Positions 1 to 8,809 of a stretch of 64,000 nt of DNA are shown here, one piece after another (the first letter of the stretch is position 1; every line of letters starts with the position of its first letter). Both the position numbers and the translations under genes were made by a program. Under the pieces are notes generated by a model, which did not search any database, had not been told where the DNA came from, and saw only the letters and a program-made list of their open reading frames with translations. The stretch is from NCBI GenBank assembly GCA_017577615.1, contig PKRE01000001.1:806001-870000 (forward strand), read 5' to 3'. Source of the DNA: Gammaproteobacteria bacterium (GTDB lineage Bacteria; Pseudomonadota; Gammaproteobacteria; Steroidobacterales; Steroidobacteraceae).

Positions 1-363
1 CACCGGATCGATACGACGCCTCGCAAGCATCGGCTCCACGAAGGCAGTGAATACGGGCGTGAGTGCCATGCAGGTGGCGGCAACGGATGCGTTAGACAAT
101 TTGACCGAGCCGTAGAAGGTCAGCCAATGTAAGGCGACAAAGGTGCCGATGCCGGCGTATGTCGCAAGGAGGCTCCGCTGCATGGCTGGCAGCCCCCGCC
201 AGAACGCCGGCACGAGCAGCAACAGGGCGGCAACGAGCACCATGCGCCACCACACGAGGGGGAGCGCGGCCAGCGAGATCAGCTTGCCGAGAATCGCAGT
301 AAAGCCCCACAGCACGACGCAGATGTGAATCTGCAGAAGCGCGCGGCGGTGGGTTGTGGGCAT
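1..363 (-). CDS. EamA/DMT-family transporter, N-terminal part (cut by window edge)
   Basis: From an ATG at 363 the minus-strand frame stays open to the window edge, giving 121 visible residues. They are strongly hydrophobic, with about four helices (roughly residues 12-30, 35-55, 68-86 and 93-110). VVLWGFTAILGK, VWWRMVLVAALL and FYGSVKLSNASVAA match the first EamA repeat of drug/metabolite transporters of the inner membrane. The substrate cannot be told. The gene starts 9 bases after the proS stop on the same strand, with GGAG just upstream, so co-transcription with proS is likely. The remaining half of the protein lies outside the window. Confidence 0.8.
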   Translation of the reverse strand, partial: MPTTHRRALLQIHICVVLWGFTAILGKLISLAALPLVWWRMVLVAALLLLVPAFWRGLPAMQRSLLATYAGIGTFVALHWLTFYGSVKLSNASVAATCMALTPVFTAFVEPMLARRRIDPV

Positions 364-372
364 GAGCTCCGA

Positions 373-1902
373 TCAATAAGCCTTCGCCCACACGACCCGT
401 TGAGGGCTCGGCTTACCCGTGAAGGGACACGTGCCAGGCTCGCTTTTCTCCAGCGGGATGCACCGCACGGTCACGCCGAGATCGTCCTTGATGCGCTGCT
501 CGAGCTCGACCTCACCGCTGAAGTGCGTGAGCGCAAAACCGCCGTGGATCGGTGTCGGCGCGTTCTCCGGTGCCGGCGGCGCAGTAAAGAACTCATAGAA
601 TGCGTCCTTGTCGTCGATCAGATGTGTATGTTGCTCGCGGAAACGACGAGCGCGCTCGAGCAATGCATCCTGGATTGATTGCAGCACGTTCGCGATGTTG
701 GCCACGAACTCGGCGCGGGGGATGCTTTCCTTGTCCCTCGGGCCCCGGTCGCGTCGACCGACGAAGAGCGCATCTTTCTCGAGATCGCGCGGTCCGATCT
801 CGATACGCACCGGCACGCCTTTCTTGATCCAGCTCCAGACCTTCTCCCCGCCGCGCTCGTCGCGGTTGTCGACGTGGACTCTCACCGGGCGGTCCGCGTA
901 GCGCATCGCCCGGAGCTCGTTCGCGACGCGGTCGCAGTACTCGAGCACGCGCGAGCGATCCTGCTCGGACCGATGGATCGGCAGAATGACGACTTGCGTG
1001 GGTGCAAGCCGCGGCGGAAGAACCAAGCCGTCGTCATCGGAGTGCGTCATGATGAGCGCACCGATCAGGCGCGTCGACGTGCCCCAGCTCGTGGTCCACG
1101 CGTACTGATGCACGCCGTTCTGGTCGAGGAAGCGGATCTCGCTCGCTTTGGAGAAATTCTGTCCGAGGAAGTGGCTGGTGCCGGCCTGCAGCGCCTTCCG
1201 GTCCTGCATCATGGCCTCGATGCAGAACGTGCGTTCGGCGCCCGGGAAACGCTCGCCTGCGGTTTTCTCGCCTTTGATCACCGGCATCGCCATCCATTGC
1301 TCGGCGAAGGTGGCATACACCTCGAGCATGCGCATCGTTTCTTCGAGCGCCTCTTCTCGCGTTGCATGAGCCGTATGTCCTTCCTGCCAGAGAAACTCGG
1401 CAGTTCGTAGGAACATGCGCGTGCGCATTTCCCAACGCACGACGTTGGCCCATTGATTGATGAGCAGCGGGAGATCGCGGTAGCTCTGCACCCAGCGAGC
1501 AAAGGCATCGCCGATGATGGTCTCGGAGGTGGGTCGTACGACGAGCGGCTCCTCGAGCTCGCCCACCGGCACGAGCTTGCCCTCAGCGTCCTGCTGCAGC
1601 CGATGGTGGGTCACGACGGCGCATTCCTTGGCGAAACCTTCGACGTGAGCGGCTTCCTTCTCAAGGAAGGACAAGGGGATGAAGAGTGGAAAGTACGCGT
1701 TCTGATGCCCCGTGGCCTTGAACATGTCGTCGAGCACGCGCTGGATGTTCTCCCAGAGCGCATAACCCCATGGCTTGATGACCATGCAGCCCCGCACGGG
1801 CGAGTTCTCGGCGAGGTCAGCTGCGCGAATGACTTGCTGGTACCACTCGGCGTAGTTTTCGTCCCTAGTCGGGCTGATCGCAGTCCTGGGAGTCGTACTC
1901 AT
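373..1902 (-). CDS. proS: Prolyl-tRNA synthetase, short archaeal/eukaryotic-type
   Basis: Charges tRNA-Pro with proline in the cytoplasm. The 509-residue protein has the class II core: PTSE at about 124-127, motif 2 around RWEMRTRMF (about 156-164) leading to EFLWQEGHTAH, and motif 3 HSDDDGLVLPPRLAP in the middle of the chain. It ends in WAKAY; a terminal tyrosine is a hallmark of the archaeal/eukaryotic-like group. It lacks the roughly 180-residue editing insertion found between motifs 2 and 3 in the usual ~570-residue gammaproteobacterial enzyme. The EamA transporter gene follows 9 bases downstream. Family assignment is secure; the short subtype is inferred from length and motifs. Confidence 0.95.
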   Translation of the reverse strand: MSTTPRTAISPTRDENYAEWYQQVIRAADLAENSPVRGCMVIKPWGYALWENIQRVLDDMFKATGHQNAYFPLFIPLSFLEKEAAHVEGFAKECAVVTHHRLQQDAEGKLVPVGELEEPLVVRPTSETIIGDAFARWVQSYRDLPLLINQWANVVRWEMRTRMFLRTAEFLWQEGHTAHATREEALEETMRMLEVYATFAEQWMAMPVIKGEKTAGERFPGAERTFCIEAMMQDRKALQAGTSHFLGQNFSKASEIRFLDQNGVHQYAWTTSWGTSTRLIGALIMTHSDDDGLVLPPRLAPTQVVILPIHRSEQDRSRVLEYCDRVANELRAMRYADRPVRVHVDNRDERGGEKVWSWIKKGVPVRIEIGPRDLEKDALFVGRRDRGPRDKESIPRAEFVANIANVLQSIQDALLERARRFREQHTHLIDDKDAFYEFFTAPPAPENAPTPIHGGFALTHFSGEVELEQRIKDDLGVTVRCIPLEKSEPGTCPFTGKPSPQRVVWAKAY

Positions 1903-1983
1903 CGGTCGAAACGCTGTCGGGTGAAAAAGAAAGCGCGAATTAGACCAGATTTCCCAGCGCTCCGCGCGTGTGGGAGATCGGGG

Positions 1984-2070
1984 ACTGGAGAGCGGAGGCT
2001 GGAGGTCGTGATAAGCGCGCGGCCGGCTTCTTCGGCTCCAGTCTCCGGTCTCCAGACCTCGGTCTACAGT
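1984..2070. repeat. Two opposed clusters of degenerate 7-bp tandem repeats
   Basis: Three plus-strand heptamers (ACTGGAG, AGCGGAG, GCTGGAG) occupy 1984-2004. Five minus-strand heptamers (ACTGTAG, ACCGAGG, TCTGGAG, ACCGGAG, ACTGGAG) occupy 2036-2070. The two arms form an inverted repeat matching at 19 of 22 positions (1983-2004 against 2036-2057). The first minus-strand heptamer contains the TAG stop of the phosphatase gene. A related cluster sits at 40852-40879. Function unknown; the fold could act as a terminator between the phosphatase gene and proS. Confidence 0.6.
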
Positions 2071-2768
2071 CTCACATCCACCACCAACACCGTGACGTTG
2101 TCGTGGGCGCCGTGGGCGAGCGTCTCTCGAATGAGGGAGTCAGCGCACTGCTCGGTCGTGCCTTGCGCGAGCAGCGCCGCGATCTCCGCATCGGTGAGCT
2201 CATGGGTGAGCCCGTCGGTGCACAGCAAGTAGCGATCGCCGGGACGCACATGATCACGGCGCACATCGAGCGCCAGGGTCGAGTCGCCGCCGACGGCACG
2301 CGTGATCGCATGACCGGTCTGCAACGACTCGTGCAGATTGAGCTCGGCGGCCAATGTGTGATCGGTGGTCAGCCGCGTCAGCTCGCCGTCGCGGTACCGG
2401 TAGATCCTGCTGTCACCGGCCCAGATCGCCGCGCACTTGTCGTCGCGCACGAGCAGCACCGCGGCCGTGCTCCCGCTCTGTACTGGATTGATGAGACGAA
2501 CTGCGGCCTTGTACAGGTGTCGATTGACAGCTGCGAGGCGCACCTTGATCGCGGTGATCGTCTCGTCGAATGGGGCCGACGCATCCAGCTCATCCAGTGC
2601 ACGGCAGACCATACGACTGGCCACGTCGCCGTCGCGATAGCCGCCCATGCCGTCCGCCACTGCCCAGACGCCAAGCGCATCGAGGGCGATGAAGGAATCT
2701 TCGTTGTTGGCCCGTACGTTGCCGACGTGCGTGCGGCCTGCCGAGACAAGCGCGCCTTCACGGTCCAT
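2064..2768 (-). CDS. PP2C-family serine/threonine protein phosphatase
   Basis: A 234-residue metal-dependent protein phosphatase of the bacterial Stp/PppA kind. It has the expected metal-binding motifs: NNEDSF near the N-terminus, VADGMGG, then LCTDGLTHELTD and DNVTVLVVD near the C-terminus. No membrane segment is seen, so it is probably cytoplasmic. An in-frame GTG at 2825 would overlap the upstream stop, but the ATG at 2768 has a good GAGGAAA ribosome site five bases away and is preferred. It directly follows a TagH-like FHA gene. A phosphatase paired with a phospho-threonine-binding FHA protein suggests a shared phospho-signalling role, but no kinase gene lies in the window. Confidence 0.9.
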   Translation of the reverse strand: MDREGALVSAGRTHVGNVRANNEDSFIALDALGVWAVADGMGGYRDGDVASRMVCRALDELDASAPFDETITAIKVRLAAVNRHLYKAAVRLINPVQSGSTAAVLLVRDDKCAAIWAGDSRIYRYRDGELTRLTTDHTLAAELNLHESLQTGHAITRAVGGDSTLALDVRRDHVRPGDRYLLCTDGLTHELTDAEIAALLAQGTTEQCADSLIRETLAHGAHDNVTVLVVDVRL

Positions 2769-2821
2769 GTTGCTTTCCTCGTCCGAGCGCTTGTCCATGG
2801 GCGTGCTGGTCGATGCGAGTC

Positions 2822-3838
2822 TCACCTAAGCGCCTTGAGCTGCGCGAGCTGCTCTTCATATGCTCGCGCGAGCTCGCGTCGGAAAAGCTCGTGACGCGCG
2901 ACCTCGTCGTCGCCCATGGCTTCGTAGTATCGTTCCCGATACAAATCCCAATAACGAAACTTTGCGAGAACGCTGAAAAACATGCCCTTTTTCAGCTGAC
3001 GGCCGAACACGCCTTCCAGCTGTTCAGGATCGAGCCGCGCGAGCAAGGCCTCACCGGCCAACCTGGATGCGGCCCACAATGCGTCCTGATGATCGCGCAG
3101 ATCGCGCAAGACTTCATCGAGCGCCGCGAGCGGCGCACAAGCAGCAGGGTCGCGCTCCGTGAGTAGCTGATGCAGCGCTTCGTCCACGTGGGAGCATTGC
3201 TCGAAGGGATTGCGCCGAGTCGTTTCGCTGTCCCTGTCCTGGAGCCCGAGCTCGCCTTCGATCTGGCGCCGAGCCCGTGATGCATCCACGATTCCCTGTA
3301 ACGCCCGTCTCAAGAGAGTGCCGAGCACGTGTGCAGTGTCGCTGCTTGCCTCGAGCCGCTCTAGGCCTGCAGCTCGCAGCATCGCAGTGAAGAGGTCGGC
3401 ATTTTCTGCTTCGCCGCACGAGCGCCGCGCGGGATGGAAAGCAGCCGGCCCAGCATGGGCGCCGAAGACATCGTTCAGCAACGAGCCATCGAACAGATCA
3501 TGCCGAGGCTCGGTCTCGCGGTCGTCGCGAATAGAGACTTCGACCTCAAACGTGTCGATGTACAGCCTGTCGCCATCACGCAGCGGATAGGGCTGCCCCT
3601 TTGGGAGACGATTGTCGAGCGAGTTGATGTAAACGCCGTTCGTGCTCGTATCCTCGATGTAGTAGGTGCCGTTGATGTAACGTATCAAAGCGTGTCGGCC
3701 CGACACGTACGGATCAGCGAAGATCCAATCATTGTCGGGGTAGCGGCCGATCGTGCCGCCCGTCGCCTTGAAAACCTTCCTACTCTCGGCGCCCAAGTCC
3801 TGCGCCCGTTCCCCGACAACTTGCAGTGTGAGAATCAT
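2822..3838 (-). CDS. FHA-domain protein resembling T6SS-associated TagH
   Basis: 338 residues. An N-terminal FHA domain (about residues 15-100) carries IGRYPDNDW, VSGRHALI and STNGVYIN, the residues that bind phosphothreonine. The C-terminal region (about 160-338) has ALDEVLRDLRDHQDALW, RYWDLYRERY and ELFRRELARAYEEQL, the pattern of the C-terminal domain of type VI secretion FHA proteins. The frame is open upstream to 4102, but the ATG at 3838 begins at MILTLQV, the usual start of an FHA domain; an ATG at 3865 is the alternative. The PP2C gene follows at once. No other type VI secretion gene is visible, so its partner system is unknown. Confidence 0.82.
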   Translation of the reverse strand: MILTLQVVGERAQDLGAESRKVFKATGGTIGRYPDNDWIFADPYVSGRHALIRYINGTYYIEDTSTNGVYINSLDNRLPKGQPYPLRDGDRLYIDTFEVEVSIRDDRETEPRHDLFDGSLLNDVFGAHAGPAAFHPARRSCGEAENADLFTAMLRAAGLERLEASSDTAHVLGTLLRRALQGIVDASRARRQIEGELGLQDRDSETTRRNPFEQCSHVDEALHQLLTERDPAACAPLAALDEVLRDLRDHQDALWAASRLAGEALLARLDPEQLEGVFGRQLKKGMFFSVLAKFRYWDLYRERYYEAMGDDEVARHELFRRELARAYEEQLAQLKALR

Positions 3839-4194
3839 GCTCGTTGAGCGTTCATCCGGGATCATGCGCCTTGCGCGCTCAATGCCAAGCTTGGCGAGCG
3901 CCATGACGGGCGCTCGCACCTGAGGCGCGTGCAACACGCTGTCCGAAGGACTCCTCAGACTTTCAAACGATGACCGCTGAAGTGGGATGAGCATGCCGGC
4001 GCCTCGCGCGAGGGGCAGTCCCGAACCGAGCGCAATGAGCCCGACCCCACGTTTTCTATCGTCACCGCTGCAAGCTTCGCAGTATCGACCGGAAGTCCGC
4101 AAGAGAGTTTACGATTGCATACTGCGCTGCAGCCCGGCATGACAGCGTGAGACATCCTAAGCTAACTATTGGTCTACATACCCTGGAGGAAGGG
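3839..4194. other. Intergenic region between divergent genes
   Basis: About 356 bases between the TagH-like gene (minus) and the SRPBCC gene (plus). It must hold both promoters, but I see no convincing -35/-10 pair. A 12-bp palindrome, CCTCGCGCGAGG, lies near 4003-4014. Open frames here are in-frame extensions of the flanking genes, not separate genes. Confidence 0.4.
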
Positions 4195-4749
4195 GTGAAG
4201 CGCATCGGCTCTTTGCTTGTACTGTGTCTCGTCGTGGCCGCTCCCGCGGCACATGCGTCCACATCGCTCGTCACAGAGGGATTCGTGAACGCGCCTGTGG
4301 CGGAGGTCTGGCGGATATTCACCACGTCGGAAGAATTGCCCAAGCTCGGTGTCGCACAGGGTCAGGTGGACCTGCGATTAGGCGGCCAGATTCGCACCCA
4401 CACCGATCCCAAAGGCATGCTCGGCGATGCCGAAACGAGCATCTACGAGATCTTGGCTTACGAGCCCGAACGCATGCTGGCCGTGCGCCTGCAGCGCGCG
4501 CCCGCCAGTTTTCCCCATCGTGACGCGCTGGAGCGCCTGTGGACGGTGCTGTATTTCACGCCCTCGGGCGCCGACATGACGCACGTGCGCATCGTCGCGC
4601 TGGGCCTCGATGACGAACCGCGCTGGAACGCCGCGCGGGCGTACTTCGAACGGCACCATCGCTGGACGCTCGATCATCTTGCGAAGCAGTATTGGCCCCA
4701 GTGCGCACGTTGTGCGCTCGAGGAAGCAGAAGAAGAAATGGAGCCGTAG
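4195..4749 (+). CDS. Exported SRPBCC (START-like) domain protein
   Basis: 184 residues. The GTG at 4195 is chosen because GGAGGAAGG lies just before it and the product then begins with a clean signal peptide (MKRIGSLLVLCLVVAAPAAHAS), so the mature protein should be periplasmic. The body, with EGFVNAPVAEVWRIFTTSEEL, LRLGGQIRTHTDPKG and YFTPSGADMTHVRI, fits the SRPBCC/AHSA1 fold, which binds hydrophobic ligands; no ligand can be inferred. The C-terminal tail is acidic (EEAEEEMEP). It is followed 12 bases later by a membrane-anchored gene, so the two probably form an operon. Confidence 0.7.
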   Translation: MKRIGSLLVLCLVVAAPAAHASTSLVTEGFVNAPVAEVWRIFTTSEELPKLGVAQGQVDLRLGGQIRTHTDPKGMLGDAETSIYEILAYEPERMLAVRLQRAPASFPHRDALERLWTVLYFTPSGADMTHVRIVALGLDDEPRWNAARAYFERHHRWTLDHLAKQYWPQCARCALEEAEEEMEP

Positions 4750-4761
4750 CAGGACAGGCAC

Positions 4762-5541
4762 ATGGACCGCAAGTTCATCGAAGAGAATCGCATCGTCGAG
4801 CGCTACCTCACCGGTGAGCTCACGGTGCGGGAGGCTCGCGAGTTCGAGCGCTACTGCCTGGAGCATCCTGACTTCTTGAATGGGCTACCGATCCCGGTAC
4901 GGCTGAAGGCGCGTCTCGCGCGGCAACCCGCAGAGCACAGCGAGACCGGAATGTTCCAAACCATTCCTTCGAGCACCACCCGCGCCGTGCTCGATGCGGC
5001 AGACGAAGGTCTCGACGAGGACGAAGAAGACTCGAACGCCCGCAGCAAGCTGTTCTCGGAGCGGATCATCACTCGTGCGCTGCTGGTCGGGCTTGCGGTG
5101 GCATTCCTCGCCACGCTGGCAGGCTACGTGACGTCCGCGCTGCGTGCCAGCGCGCTCGCGGAGCAGCTGCAAGCGCTCGAACGTGAACTAGAGGAGCGGC
5201 GCATACAGCCGCCGGGAAGCGTTGCGACCGTGCGCACGCAGCCCGTCAAGCTGCGACCCGAGGAGCCGACCATGCACCTCGGTCGGCTCACGCCGGCACA
5301 GCTACTGGAGCTGCACGTCGATGTGTCCGAGAGCAAAGCGAATCAGTTTCAGATCACGATCGACAAGGTGAACGAGGGACGCCTGATGCAGATTCGGCGG
5401 GTGGCGCGTGATTCGAACCGCGAGCTACGGCTTGCGTTCAACTCGTCTGCATTCGGACCAGGCGAGTATCTGCTGCGCCTCGACGCATATGACTGGCGCG
5501 GACAAGCGCGCGAGTACGGCTGGATCCGTGTAAGGCTATAA
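4762..5541 (+). CDS. Single-pass membrane protein of unknown function
   Basis: 259 residues, family not recognised. Residues 1-40 (ENRIVERYLTGELTVREAREFERY) resemble the helical N-terminus of anti-sigma or zinc-finger-like membrane regulators, but no metal-binding His/Cys set is present. A very acidic stretch (DEGLDEDEED, about 81-90) precedes one membrane helix (about 104-126) and a short coiled coil (about 128-147). The C-terminal ~90 residues look like a beta-sandwich, ending GPGEYLLRLDAYDWRGQ. The predicted layout is cytoplasmic N-terminus and periplasmic C-terminus. It lies 12 bases behind the SRPBCC gene. Confidence 0.7.
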   Translation: MDRKFIEENRIVERYLTGELTVREAREFERYCLEHPDFLNGLPIPVRLKARLARQPAEHSETGMFQTIPSSTTRAVLDAADEGLDEDEEDSNARSKLFSERIITRALLVGLAVAFLATLAGYVTSALRASALAEQLQALERELEERRIQPPGSVATVRTQPVKLRPEEPTMHLGRLTPAQLLELHVDVSESKANQFQITIDKVNEGRLMQIRRVARDSNRELRLAFNSSAFGPGEYLLRLDAYDWRGQAREYGWIRVRL

Positions 5542-5645
5542 GGGCTGGGGGGCGGCAGCCGCGGACGTGCGCTGATGTCCCTGGAGGTTGAAAGCCCGCA
5601 CACGACACTTGCTTGGACCTGATCAGGAGTTGATTGACCTCCAGC

Positions 5646-8135
5646 CTATCCTCGTAGCAGTGTCTCGATCGGCGGATGATTCACGACCGAGCGAGCCGCC
5701 AACGTGCCACAGGTGCCGACGAGCGCCGCACCCGCAAGCAGGCCCACTCCCCAGACGGTTACGTCCAGCGAATAATCGAGATTGAAGATGCGCGTAGCCA
5801 GAAAATAGCCCGCCGCCGTCGCACCGACCGCTGCGAACGCTCCTGCCAGCAGACCCAGCACCGCGAACTCCGCCGCGACACCTTGCAGCACAACACTGCG
5901 CCGTGCGCCGAGTGTGCGCAGGATCGCGCTCTCGTATCTGCGTTCGTCGCGGGTGGCCTGAATCGTCGCGAGCAACACCGTCAGACCGGCAAGGAGCGTG
6001 AAGCCGAACACGTACTGCACGGCAAGCGATGCCTTGTCCATCACACCGCGAACCTGCGCGAGGATGGCATCGATGTCGATTGCGGTGACCTCCGGGAAGG
6101 TTTTCATGAACTCGAGCATCACGCCCTTGCGCTCGCTGGGCACATGTACGCTCGTGATGTACGTGCCGGCCTTGTCGTCGAGAACGCCAGGAGAGAAAAC
6201 CATGAAGAAGTTCGGCCGGAAGCTATCCCACTGCACCTTGCGAAAGCTCGCGACCTCGACCGTCACGTACTCTCCTGCGATGTCGTAGGTGAGCCGATCG
6301 CCGAGCGCGAGCCCGAGTGCTTTGGCGAGCTCGATCTCCACTGAGACACGTGCCGGGCCACCGTCGCCCGATCGCCACCACGTCCCCTCCACGAGTGTGT
6401 TGTCTGCTTGCATCGTTTCAGACCAGGTGAGGTTGGCTTCGCGCTCCACGAATTCTCGTCCCCGATCGGTCGGGAATTCGATGTCCGAGACAGAGCGATC
6501 GTTGATCGCAACGAGGCGAGCTCGCACCATTGGCACGAGCTCCGGCGGCGTGAAATCGCGCTCGCTGAAAAAAGCACGCACGGCCTCGACCTGCTCTGGG
6601 CGAATGTTGATCATGAACTGATTCGGCGCGTTCTCGGGCAGGCTTGCGCGCCACTCCTGCATGAGATCGCCGCGCACCACGCTGAGCAGGAGCAACACCA
6701 TGAGGCCCAGCCCGAATGCAACGATCTGGATCACGCTGTCGCGTCCACGGCGCGCGATGTTCGCCATGCCGTAGCGCCACGCGACACCGACATTCGCGCG
6801 CAATCGGCCTAATGCAAGCACCAGCAGCCAACCTGCGCCTGCCAGCACAGCGAACGTGACGAGCGCCGCGCCGAGCACATAGAACAGCAGGCGCATGTCA
6901 CGGATCAACCAGGCGAGCAACGCGATGAGCGCTGCCGACGCGGTGCCGTACACGGTGGCGTAACGCAACGGTGGAGGCTCGAGGTTGCGACGCAAGACGC
7001 GCGCCGGGGGCACGTGGCGCAGCTGCAGCAGCGGCGGTAGCGCGAAGCCCACCAGGATCAACAGCGAGGTCATGACGCCCAGCCATCCGGCGCTCAGCGC
7101 AGGTCTCGGCAGTTCGCCGCGCACCAAGTCCCTCAACAGGTATGCGATCCCTTCCTGTGCGCCATAGCCGATGAGCGTTCCGACGATGCCCGCGCCCAGC
7201 GCCATCATCGCGAGCTCGAGCACGCTGATCGCGAGCACCAATCGCTGCGGCGCGCCGAGGCTTTTCATCAACGCGACAGTATCGAGGTGGCGCACGACAT
7301 AGCGTCGCGCGGCAATCGCGACGGCGATCGCCGCGAGTAGAACTGTCACCAGCCCCGACAAGCTCAGGAAGCGTCCGGCACGCTCGATGGCCGAGCGGAT
7401 CTGCGGGCTCGTGTCGCTGATGTCGGCCAATCTTTCCGTCGCCTTCTTGCGATTGATGAGCAACTCCTTGAAAGCGCGCACACGCGTCGCATCACCTGCG
7501 AACAAGAAGGCATACGAGACGCGGCTACCCTCTTGCACGAGCCCGGTGGCCGGAACCTCGTCCAATCGCATGAGGAGCGTGGGAGCAAGATCGACGAACT
7601 GCGATCCTTGATCCGGTCGGTAGGCAAGCACACGCGCGACGACGAGCTCGGTGTGACCGACCTGAATGCGGTCGCCTATCTTCGCGTCGAGCTGCGCCAG
7701 GAGACGTGCCTCCAACCAGGCTTCGCCAGGCCGAGGGATGCCGTCTGCCTCCTGAGCCGGACCGAGAGGCACGTCTGCGATGCGCACGCGCCCTCGCAGC
7801 GGGTAGTCTTCGGACACGGCACGAATCGCACTCAGCGCGCTCGCCTCGCCCTTCATCACGACGCTTGGAAAAGTCGCCAGCTCGGCCGTGGCAAGCCCAG
7901 CTCGATGCGCTAATGCCAGATATTCGCGATCGAGCGGAGAGCGCGATTGCAAGCGCAGATCTGCCGCGAGCACCTCACTAGCTTGCTGATCGACAGCACG
8001 AGCAACGCGGCTGGTGAAAAACGCCACGGCCGTGAGCCCGGCAACCGCCACGAGCAATGCGAGCACGAGCACGCGCAGCTCACCCGACTTGGCGTCGCGA
8101 GCAAGCGCTTGCATCGCAAGGCGTAGCGCCTTCAT
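5646..8135 (-). CDS. ybbP: FtsX-family ABC transporter permease (YbbP-like)
   Basis: 829-residue inner-membrane permease of the large MacB/FtsX type. An N-terminal anchor and a periplasmic domain lead to a first FtsX module (about 255-400, with ALMKSLGAPQRLVLAISVLE). A second long periplasmic domain is followed by the C-terminal FtsX module (about 705-829, with ESAILRTLGARRSVVLQGVAAE). Both modules carry the paired LxxLGA coupling motif. It overlaps the ATPase gene upstream by four bases, so the two are translationally coupled. In E. coli the ybbA-ybbP pair also sits divergent from tesA. The substrate is unproven; lipid-related release is a common suggestion for this family. Confidence 0.9.
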   Translation of the reverse strand: MKALRLAMQALARDAKSGELRVLVLALLVAVAGLTAVAFFTSRVARAVDQQASEVLAADLRLQSRSPLDREYLALAHRAGLATAELATFPSVVMKGEASALSAIRAVSEDYPLRGRVRIADVPLGPAQEADGIPRPGEAWLEARLLAQLDAKIGDRIQVGHTELVVARVLAYRPDQGSQFVDLAPTLLMRLDEVPATGLVQEGSRVSYAFLFAGDATRVRAFKELLINRKKATERLADISDTSPQIRSAIERAGRFLSLSGLVTVLLAAIAVAIAARRYVVRHLDTVALMKSLGAPQRLVLAISVLELAMMALGAGIVGTLIGYGAQEGIAYLLRDLVRGELPRPALSAGWLGVMTSLLILVGFALPPLLQLRHVPPARVLRRNLEPPPLRYATVYGTASAALIALLAWLIRDMRLLFYVLGAALVTFAVLAGAGWLLVLALGRLRANVGVAWRYGMANIARRGRDSVIQIVAFGLGLMVLLLLSVVRGDLMQEWRASLPENAPNQFMINIRPEQVEAVRAFFSERDFTPPELVPMVRARLVAINDRSVSDIEFPTDRGREFVEREANLTWSETMQADNTLVEGTWWRSGDGGPARVSVEIELAKALGLALGDRLTYDIAGEYVTVEVASFRKVQWDSFRPNFFMVFSPGVLDDKAGTYITSVHVPSERKGVMLEFMKTFPEVTAIDIDAILAQVRGVMDKASLAVQYVFGFTLLAGLTVLLATIQATRDERRYESAILRTLGARRSVVLQGVAAEFAVLGLLAGAFAAVGATAAGYFLATRIFNLDYSLDVTVWGVGLLAGAALVGTCGTLAARSVVNHPPIETLLRG

Positions 8136-8809
8136 GCACGAATCCTTCCGGCTTCGATCCGCACCGTCCGGCTGCAGCGGCGCGCGATCGCGGGATCGTG
8201 CGTCACGACGACGAGCGTGGTCCGTGCAGCGGCGTTGAGGTCGAACAGCAGCTCGATGATGCGTTCTCCGGTGATGGCATCGAGGTTGCCGGTCGGCTCA
8301 TCGGCAAACAGGATCGCCGGCTGGGTCACGAAGGCGCGCGCAATCGCCACACGCTGCTGCTCGCCGCCAGACAACTGGCGCGGGTAGTGCTCGAGGCGTT
8401 CCGAAAGATTGACCTGTGCCAGCGCGTTCGCGGCAGCTTCGCGTGCGTTCGCCTTGCCCGCCAGCTCGAGCGGCAGCATCACGTTCTCGATCGCAGTCAA
8501 AGAGGGAACGAGATGAAAGCTTTGGAACACGAACCCGACATGATTCGCGCGGACCGCGGCCCGTCCATCTTCATCGAGCGCCGTGAGCTCGTGCCCGTTT
8601 AGCCACACGCGGCCAGATGTCGGCTCATCGAGGCCGGCAAGCAGCGCAAGCAACGTCGACTTCCCCGCGCCGGATGCGCCGACGATGGCAACGGTCTCGG
8701 CCGGTTCGATTTCCAGGTCGACGTCTGCGACTATGGTCAGTGTTCCCTCGGGACTGCTAACCTGTTTGGTGATTTTTTCGGCTTTTAGTACCGGTTCGGC
8801 GATGCGCAT
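8132..8809 (-). CDS. ybbA: ABC transporter ATP-binding protein (YbbA-like)
   Basis: 225-residue ATPase of the LolD/MacB class that pairs with the downstream permease. Walker A GASGAGKST lies at about 44-52, the Q-loop VFQSFHL near 94-100, the signature LSGGEQQR at about 146-153, and Walker B ILFADEPTGNLD at about 166-177. It overlaps ybbP by four bases. Its ATG at 8809 overlaps the start of the divergent tesA gene, so there is no intergenic space here and each promoter must lie inside the other gene. Confidence 0.93.
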   Translation of the reverse strand: MRIAEPVLKAEKITKQVSSPEGTLTIVADVDLEIEPAETVAIVGASGAGKSTLLALLAGLDEPTSGRVWLNGHELTALDEDGRAAVRANHVGFVFQSFHLVPSLTAIENVMLPLELAGKANAREAAANALAQVNLSERLEHYPRQLSGGEQQRVAIARAFVTQPAILFADEPTGNLDAITGERIIELLFDLNAAARTTLVVVTHDPAIARRCSRTVRIEAGRIRA

